Part shown: positions 57,151 through 64,000 of the stretch, piece by piece
How positions within the stretch are numbered: the stretch's first letter is position 1
Layout of the letters: the number at the start of each line of letters is the position of its first letter
Assembly: GCF_932526225.1 (NCBI RefSeq)
Contig: NC_064037.1
Coordinates: 5,228,703-5,292,702, forward strand
DNA length: 64,000 bases
Source: Nematostella vectensis
Lineage: Eukaryota; Cnidaria; Anthozoa; Actiniaria; Edwardsiidae
Direction: 5' to 3'
The notes under the pieces: generated by a model
Database searches by the model: none
What the model was told of the DNA's origin: nothing
What the model saw: only the letters and a program-made list of their open reading frames with translations
Position numbers and translations under genes: made by a program

Positions 57151-59515
57151 ATGGTTCTACCAAATTACTTCAACTCTCGCTACGGATGGTTTCTTCGATC
57201 TTTTGGTCGCGTTTCTCCTCGAAGAAAGCACTCTACGAACGATTTCAACACTTTGGCCCGACCAAGGAGAATTTGGATCTTGGCCTCTTTGGGTATAATT
57301 AGTTCTAGTTTAGCGTATTTTTTCCTACCATCTCGAGAAGATGTTCAATGTGAGCAAGAAAACGAGGCTAAAGACAAAAAACGACGAAAATGTAAGCACA
57401 GTAATGACGTATCCTTTATTAGTAATGACGTATCCACTATCACGTTTTAAAATAATATTGTTTTAAATAATCCAAACTCCACCCAAAGTTCGTGATTTAC
57501 CCAAGCGTTTACGTGCCGTTTTGTCTTAAGTGTGCCAAACCTTTTCGCAAATCGGGAGACTTTGACAAACCTTGGACACTGATGTTTAGTCATAGCTGTT
57601 ACTAACTAGCGTTAGGCGGGTGTCACAAGATTTTGGACTTTATCACAAGCCTAATTTATGCTTTCCCATTGTTGCCATATATTAAACGGTAACCTATAGA
57701 TGTTGAGCTTTGTTTGCGAGGCAAAACAAGACAAACACCCGGGTTACTCAACAATAACATTTAAGTTAAAGATATTAGAGTAAAATGACAATTAGCATTG
57801 AATATTATCCTCGTAATTTACAAAACATATCAAACAAAAGGAACGGCACTATAAAATAATCGTATGAAATTAATTTCATACGTATATATATAAAGAAAGG
57901 AGAACTCACCTCAAACATGTCCACTCTTAGCAAGAGACAAACAAGAGTGGTGACCAGTACATCTGATGACAGCAATAAATGCCATTGATATGCCATCTTT
58001 GTTTTGATTCATGACAGTTCAACGACTTTTCACCAGGGGAGGGTTCGAGTCAATTGTCCTTGGATGTACATTCCAAATAATGAAAAACCTTTCTCTAGCC
58101 AAAAATTGCTAACAAATTACAATCGATGACAATAACTTTAGTCATGGAAAGCATAAAATTCCTTATTTTCAAAGAATCTTATTTATGTGAGAAAGTTTAT
58201 ATATTCTCTGTATTCGCCCACATTGGCTCTCCCTCTCAGTGTCAAACATTTTAGCTATCTGTGCATGTGATATCAACTCTTGTCCACTACTTACTGTATC
58301 AACACCAAGATGTTGCATATGGATACACTATCCTTTTAACTCTAAAAAGTTCACAGTGTAAAGTATACAAAGTTTATATCCATTTATAAAGAAACTAACT
58401 GCTCAGCTTTGAAAACTCACACAAACGTGGAAATAAAGCCTTGATAATAAATGCAGCACCAACTTGACATTGACTTCATCACTCACTTTACTTCTCTCTA
58501 CTTTATTTAAAACTGCAAATGTCAAGAGGGATAGCAAATGGTCAATTTTGAGGAATTCTGAAATGGCGAGAGGGCTGTTTTTAAAATCTGTGAAATTGAG
58601 ATCTTGCTTATTTCTTTTGAATGATTTGAGAATGAGAAATTGAATCTATAAAATCAGTGAATTTGGGATGCCTTAAAATTTTGTGTAAAAATCAAAATGT
58701 TCTGGGGACCATTTTTGCCACCTCTTCAAGAGATATATGCAACACTGTGCAACTGTCTGCCATACAACATTTTAGTTAGAACTTCATTAGTTTTGATTGT
58801 GTTAATTTGTTCCATTCAGATATTAATAGTGTCTCTTCACTGTTTCTAAGGTTGAAAATTGGGTATTATACTGTTAATCCTTGGGGGTGGACTCCATAAA
58901 GACAGAAGCAAAATTATCAGTAAAATCACAGGGGCGGATCTAGCTATTCGCTAAAGGGGGGGTTTGGCTCAGTGACAAAGGGGGGAGGAGGTAGTTTTTT
59001 GTTACGTATGGCTTTCTGGCAGCCCAAAAGGGCCTCCCCCTAGATCCGCTACTGAATCAATTTTAGCCCCAAGAGATAGCCTTTTAGGTGTGGTCAACAG
59101 CAATTCTCTGCTTAAAAGATAGCAATTGAGTGTAGTCAAGCACTGAAAACACATGTTCAGTTTTCAATATTTTTTTTGCTGAATATATAGACTGATCACC
59201 CCTATCTACTTTTGTGGAAAACCCTCCCGCCCCCTGCTCCCAGATATACAAGCTGATGTTATTTGCAACTTGACATTGCCTCTGTTTCCCAGTCATCTAA
59301 ATTGTCATGTGCTATCAAGGAAGCCCAGGTGTACATATCACAGCTTCAGGTTGAGACTGGCACGCCTGGCCTAGTAGCTGCCGTCAGTGTTGATGGCACA
59401 CTGGTCTGGAGTGAGGGGCTTGGGCTTGCTGATGTAGAGAACCATGTAAAGTGCTCTCCTAAATCTGTGATGAGGATAGCTAGCATCAGTAAATCACTAA
59501 CAGCTGCTGCAGTTG
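57151..59515 (+). CDS. LACTB: LACTB, serine beta-lactamase-like protein (5' part only)
   Basis: Exon 59293-59515 is certain: it encodes ETGTPGLVAAVSVDGTLVWS, GLADVENHV and MRIASISKSLTAAAV, the start of the LACTB serine hydrolase domain. SISK is the catalytic SxxK motif. LACTB is a mitochondrial intermembrane-space filament-forming protease. The probable first exon, 57151-57391, encodes a basic, Arg-rich leader and a hydrophobic segment (IWILASLGIISSSLAYFF), fitting mitochondrial import and an inner-membrane anchor. It ends in phase 1 at GTAAGC whereas the catalytic exon starts in phase 0, so another small exon or a different donor must lie between. The last exon here ends in phase 1 at a good donor (GTAAGT). 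The remaining two thirds of the protein lie beyond 59.5 kb and are not in this window. Confidence 0.85.
58928..59055. mobile_element. Small MITE, family copy B
   Basis: Starts ACAGGGGCGGATCTAG and ends CTAGATCCGCTACTGA. The interior matches the element at 29559-29703 in opposite orientation (TGGCTCAGTGACAAAG). It lies in the LACTB intron about 240 bp before the catalytic exon. Confidence 0.85.
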
Positions 59516-59585
59516 GTAAGTTGAGACTTGAACCTGAACATTTTTACAATCCCCCTTAAAAAAGCCTTATTATATCATTTGTACT

Positions 59586-59756
59586 CAGAGCCGTAGCAGG
59601 ACATGTAAGATTGGGGGGGGGGGGGGGGACATCACAGAAACATTAAGAAAATATTTGGGGACACATCCACACACCCCCTGGTCATTTCCTTATAATTTTT
59701 TAAAATATTGGGGGTGGGCACGTTCCCCCAGTGCCCCAACCCCTGCTACGGCCCTG
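59586..59756. mobile_element. Small MITE, CCGTAGCAGG family, copy 2
   Basis: The left end CAGAGCCGTAGCAGG and the right end CCTGCTACGGCCCTG are inverted. GTACTCAG occurs at both borders (59581-59588 and 59757-59764), giving a 5- to 8-bp target-site duplication depending on where the TIR is taken to begin. An 8-bp duplication would fit hAT elements. Confidence 0.85.
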
Positions 59757-59938
59757 GTACTCAGAGATCTATGCAGCCCTAGAATTTATTCTGCTGCCTA
59801 GTTAAGATAAAGAGGGGAAAGTGCGATGGGGTGTGACAGCTCCAAATGGGTACTAGGCCTTATATTATGGCAGGAGATAATTTGGGATTTTAGCTCTCAT
59901 ACATTTCCTCTAAATTTTCAGTAAAAAAAGAGGGGGGG

Positions 59939-60224
59939 TGTGGCCGCCGTCTCGCTTTCTTGTCACATAAATCACAAATTCGATCAAAGGACAACTCATA
60001 ACTCGACCAAAATTGGTTCCTATTAATCAACAAATACGTACATATCAATTACAGAAATATAACATAACATAAGCAGTAAAAATACGGAAAACTAAACGAA
60101 ATCAAATAATTTACAAGGTAGTTGTGGCCTTCGCTTACACAAACATGCAATGGCTCTCCCGGTCACGAGATCTAACCGATATTTGTTCGCGCGCTCGCGC
60201 ACTAATCGGCAGCTGTCCGTAACA
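59939..60224 (-). repeat. Putative 3' LTR of the BEL/Pao element
   Basis: On the minus strand the LTR would begin TGTTACGGACAGC at 60224, about 80 bp after the polyprotein stop, preceded by GTTGGGGCCGGG as a possible polypurine tract. It would end in CCACA near 59939. The 5' LTR is outside the window, so the boundaries cannot be confirmed. Confidence 0.55.
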
Positions 60225-60303
60225 CCCGGCCCCAACAGGAGACCAACAGGGCGACTGTTCCTGAACATAACTAACCTATAACAATCTTAACACAGTTGTA
60301 TAT

Positions 60304-63300
60304 TTAAGTGTCCGTATCGGCATCTCCCTCCAAGACACAGAGCTTGTCCACAGGTCTCAGTACGACAGACGATTTCGTCTTCACTCTCGCCTGTCGTACG
60401 CACCCGTCTCTTCCGCGGTAGACCGCTGTTACGCGACTAAGATCCCATGAACCTCTTGGCTTGGTGTCGTCCACAACGAGGATCATATCTCCAACTGCCA
60501 CATTACGCCTCACACGCTTCCACTTGGACCGGGTCTGTAGTAAAGGGAGATATTCCCGGACCCAGCGTCGCCAGAACTGGTCAGCACAGTATTGAACTTG
60601 CCTCCAACGTCTACGCCTATACACATCTTCCTTCCTGAACACTCCTAGGGGTAAAGATGCACCCGCTCTAAGCAACAGAAGATGATTTGGCGTGAGAGCC
60701 TCAGCATCCTTTGTATCATCCGAGATCGTCGTCAACAGACAACCATTCACAATTGCTTCAACTTCACAGAACAATGTAGTCAATCCCTCTTCGTCTTAAT
60801 GTTGTTGCTTGAGCAAAGCTCTCAGAACCTTGCGCACCGTCCTGATGGGTCTCTCCCACACACCTCCCATGTGTGACGCGGCAGGAGGGTTAAAGACCCA
60901 GCGAACCTCTTGCTGCATCAGGTAATCTTGTATATCTTGCTGATTCCAATCAGCGATGGCCTCTCTCAACTCTTTCTCAGCACCTGTAAAATTAGTGCCG
61001 TTGTCAGACCTCATCTCTTGTGGGGCACCTCTCCTAGCAATGAAACGCCGCAACGAGTTTATGAACGACGGCGTGTCCATGTGGTGAGTCACTTCAAGAT
61101 GTACGGCTCGGGTGGTGAGGCACGTAAACATGACTCCATAACGCTTAACTTCGCTTCTTGACCTCTTGATCATGAAGGGACCAAAGCAGTCTACGCCGAC
61201 ATACGAAAACGGTGGACTGTCTGGTGTCACCCTGTCCCATGGCAAATCCGCCATTCTTTGTTCGCACGGAGATTGCTGTCTACATCTGCAACTGAAACAC
61301 GACTTCAAGACCCGACGTACGGTCTCCCTTCCCTTTACCGGCCAGAATCTCTGGCGTATCATTCCTAGGACGTGCTCCCTTCCGCTGTGACCTGATATCT
61401 CGTGATAGTGTCTGACGATCAGGTCCACGATGTGGTGGTGCCTCGGTAAGATCATGGGCGACTTGACATAAGTGCCTAAAGGAGCGTGCTCTAGTCGACC
61501 ACCAACTCTCAGCAAACCGTCGATGACAACAGGATCTGAATCGCTGATGAGGCTAGACTTCTTCACATACTTCTTCCTTGCTTTCATTTCTGGTGGATCA
61601 GACCTGCTCGCATTGAGATCATCGAGCTCCCTGCGGAAGTGTCGTTGCTGAACAAATCTAACGACGCAGAACTCAGCATTTCTCATCTCGGTCAGGGAAA
61701 TCGGGCCAGTCGATGGCACTTCCGCGTTACCTCCTTCCTTCTTGGAGCGGGCCTTTGCCATCAACCAGGCTTTGAACCTTAACAGCCATGCCCCTCCTTT
61801 CTTAAGGTCGTACAACGAAGAGTATCTCTTTATGAAATCTCCCACAACGTCAGGGGCTTCGCCAGTTGTGACCGCATGCACTTGCACCTGCCTTTTCACT
61901 TCCAGATCCTCTTCACTAGATCCCCTAGCGCTTCAGGTAACTTGGGCCACTCATGCTCTTCCTTCCACAGGAATTCCGGGCCATGTATTCATCGACCACT
62001 CTTCAGCATCTCATCTGCAGACAGGCCGCGTGACGCGTCGTCAGCTGGGTTATGTGAAGTGCTTACATATCGCCAGTTTGCAGGGGATGACCCATCATGG
62101 ATTACTCCGAGGAGGTTCGCTACAAATGTGTGGAAACGCTTAGAATCATTATTGATATACCTCAGAACAGCCGTGCTGTCAGTCCAAAAGAACGAGCCAC
62201 TTATGCGAACATCCAATTCCCTCCGGCACATCTTATCTAGCCTCACTGCAACGGTTGCTGCTGGCAATTCTAAGCGAGGAATAGTCATCTTCTTGACGGG
62301 TGCCATATGGGACTTACCGATCACTATTGAACAATGAACTTTTCCTTCAGCATTCGTCTGTCTTAGATAGCTCACAGCACCGTACCCTAGCTCCGAGACG
62401 TCTGCGAAATGGTGTAGTTGGGCATCAACTACTTTCCCAAAGTCCGCTGGTTTATGACAACGGCTCACTCTAAGTCCGTTCAACGTCTTGAGCTCATCTA
62501 GCCACTTGTTCCATCTCACCAGGTAGTCTCCAGTAATCTCGTCGTCCCATCCATAGTCATTCCGACATAGATCTTGCAATAGCACCTTTGCTGGTAGGAT
62601 GAACGGACTTGCAAAGCCCAAGGGGTCGTACACCGATGACACTACACTTAAAAGGCCCCTGCGAGTGGCTGGTCTATTCTTCTCACTGATACTAAACGTA
62701 AGCTCATCTGCCTCTACATCCCAACGGACACCTAGGGCGCGTTCAGAAGGAAGTTCATCCGCGTGTAAATCAAGATTCTTCACGTTCTTTGCACGAGCAT
62801 CAGAGGGGATTTTCTCTAGGACCTCACGTCTGTTGCTAACCCACTTCGTCAAGTTGAAGCCCCCTTTTGTCAACAGACGTGTCAGTTCATCACTCAGCAA
62901 CACCGCCTTTTCAATACTGTCAACAGACCTTAGGCAATCATCGACGTAGAAGTTATTACGCACAGTCTTAACCGTCTCTTCGTCGAATTCTCGTGCGTTA
63001 TCGTCTGCTGTCTTAAGTAATGCATAGTTAGCACAGTTTGGAGACCAGATCCAACCAAACAGATGAGTAGCCATGCGGTTATCTTCTGGAGGTCTGTCAA
63101 AGTTATTATCTGGAAACCACAGAAAGCGCAGCGCGTCTCTGTCGTCCGGCGTGACTCTAACCTGGTTGTACATTGCCTCTATGTCGCTCATCATGGCTAC
63201 AGGTTCTTCTCTGAATCTCATTAGTACACCAACAAGCTTGTTAGTAAAGTCCGGACCGCGTAACACTTGTTCATTGAGTGAAGTACCTCGATACTTGGCT

Positions 63301-64000
63301 GCGCAGTCAAACACAAGGCGTGGTTTGTCAGGCTTGTGTTGACTGGTTACGAAATGGTGAGGGATGAACCAAAGCTTCCCGTCGTTCCGCTGCAAACCGT
63401 CATCAGCCACCTTCTCGGCGTACCCCTTCTCGAGCAGGGTCTCGGTGGCGCTGCTATACTTCTTCTTCATCTCCGGATCCCGTTCAAGCTTTCTTTTTGT
63501 GAGACGGAGACGATGCTCTGCCATTGGCCTGTTGTTAGGTAGTCCATACCTCTCGTCCTTCCATGGAATGGAAACCTCGTAGTGACCGTCGTTCAATTGC
63601 GCGGATCTCTCATATATACCAAGCGCCTTCCGATCACTTTGGGACATAACAGTCGCGTCATCCGCTATCGACTCACTAAATTCGATGTCCACATACTTGT
63701 TGAACTGTTCTGACAGCACCTTGTCTGTGCGGAGGAAGTTCACTGTGCGTCTATTCTCATCACACCTTCCCATAGGACCGTTTATCGTCCATCCGAACTT
63801 AGTCTTGACAGCATAAGGACCACCGACAACTCCCTGACTCACTTCGTCTGGTTGCAACATCGCCGCATTGTCCTGTCCAACTAAAAGCTCGACGCATTCG
63901 TTCAAACGCTTTGGAAGTTTGATGCCGGACAGATGTGGCCACCTATCAACATCTTCTTGACTTGTGATGACATCATCCCCGATGTTCAGCGAACGCATGC
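60304..64000 (-). mobile_element. BEL/Pao LTR retrotransposon polyprotein, decayed, partial
   Basis: Minus-strand pol of a BEL/Pao (Semotivirus-type) element, open at the right edge. 63998-61989 (669 codons) has a linker ending KTKFGWTINGP, reverse transcriptase with SDIEAMYNQV at residues 271-280 and YVDD at 351-354, and RNase H with FADVSELGYGA, WTDST and HNPADDASRG. 61899-60796 has the integrase: an HHCC zinc-binding segment, and catalytic Asp (GVDCFGPF), Asp (SDNGTNF) and Glu (VWERPI). 60783-60304 has the C-terminal DUF5641-type domain (DMILVVDDTKPRGSW). The frame is broken by an in-frame TGA right after 61989, a frameshift near 61920-61930 and an in-frame TAA at about 60796, so this copy cannot make an intact polyprotein. 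Gag and protease lie beyond the window. It is antisense to LACTB. Confidence 0.96.

Noticed and set aside
60910-63582. Several plus-strand frames of 60-150 codons
   Set aside because: They are antisense shadows of the BEL/Pao reverse transcriptase and integrase frames.

Overview
The window is nuclear DNA of an intron-rich metazoan. All spliced genes use GT-AG introns, the intergenic DNA is AT-rich and crowded with short terminal-inverted-repeat (TIR) elements and minisatellites, and the proteins are animal-type: strumpellin, HAUS7, a classical aquaporin, a class A GPCR, LACTB and a BEL/Pao retrotransposon. Gene compactness, small cysteine-rich secreted peptides and the repeat load suggest an anthozoan cnidarian such as a sea anemone. 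That taxon call is inference.

Layout. 1-7.6 kb: no convincing gene; an 18-bp satellite, a 2.3-kb minisatellite of 36-bp units beside a large hairpin, and a palindromic MITE. 7.7-12.0 kb: two tandem paralogous three-exon genes for small secreted 10- or 11-cysteine proteins of the prokineticin/colipase type. 13.9-17.5 kb: a four-exon aquaporin whose last intron is filled with about 1.2 kb of copies of its own 5' splice site. 17.6-22.2 kb (minus): a ten-exon HAUS7 gene, tail-to-tail with the aquaporin and head-to-head, 129 bp apart, with WASHC5. 22.3-49.6 kb (plus): a complete 32-exon WASHC5 (strumpellin) gene encoding 1158 aa, with an intronless GPCR nested on the same strand in its largest intron. 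50.8-51.4 kb (minus): an intronless 190-aa unknown ORF. 51.8-57.1 kb: nested inverted repeats, a tandem duplication and Harbinger-like debris. 57.2-59.5 kb (plus): the first exons of LACTB. 59.9-64 kb (minus): a decayed BEL/Pao element running off the right edge, probably inside LACTB.

Functionally the host genes are unrelated housekeeping or signalling genes: WASH-complex endosomal actin control, augmin-dependent spindle microtubule nucleation, water transport, mitochondrial LACTB and a receptor. The distinctive signal here is structural. Splice-site-bearing sequences have been amplified or duplicated at least three times: the aquaporin donor array, the ghost copy of WASHC5 exon 16, and decoy acceptor repeats before WASHC5 exon 22. 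Exon structures were worked out by hand. For WASHC5, HAUS7, the aquaporin and the two cysteine-rich genes, every junction was checked for reading phase.
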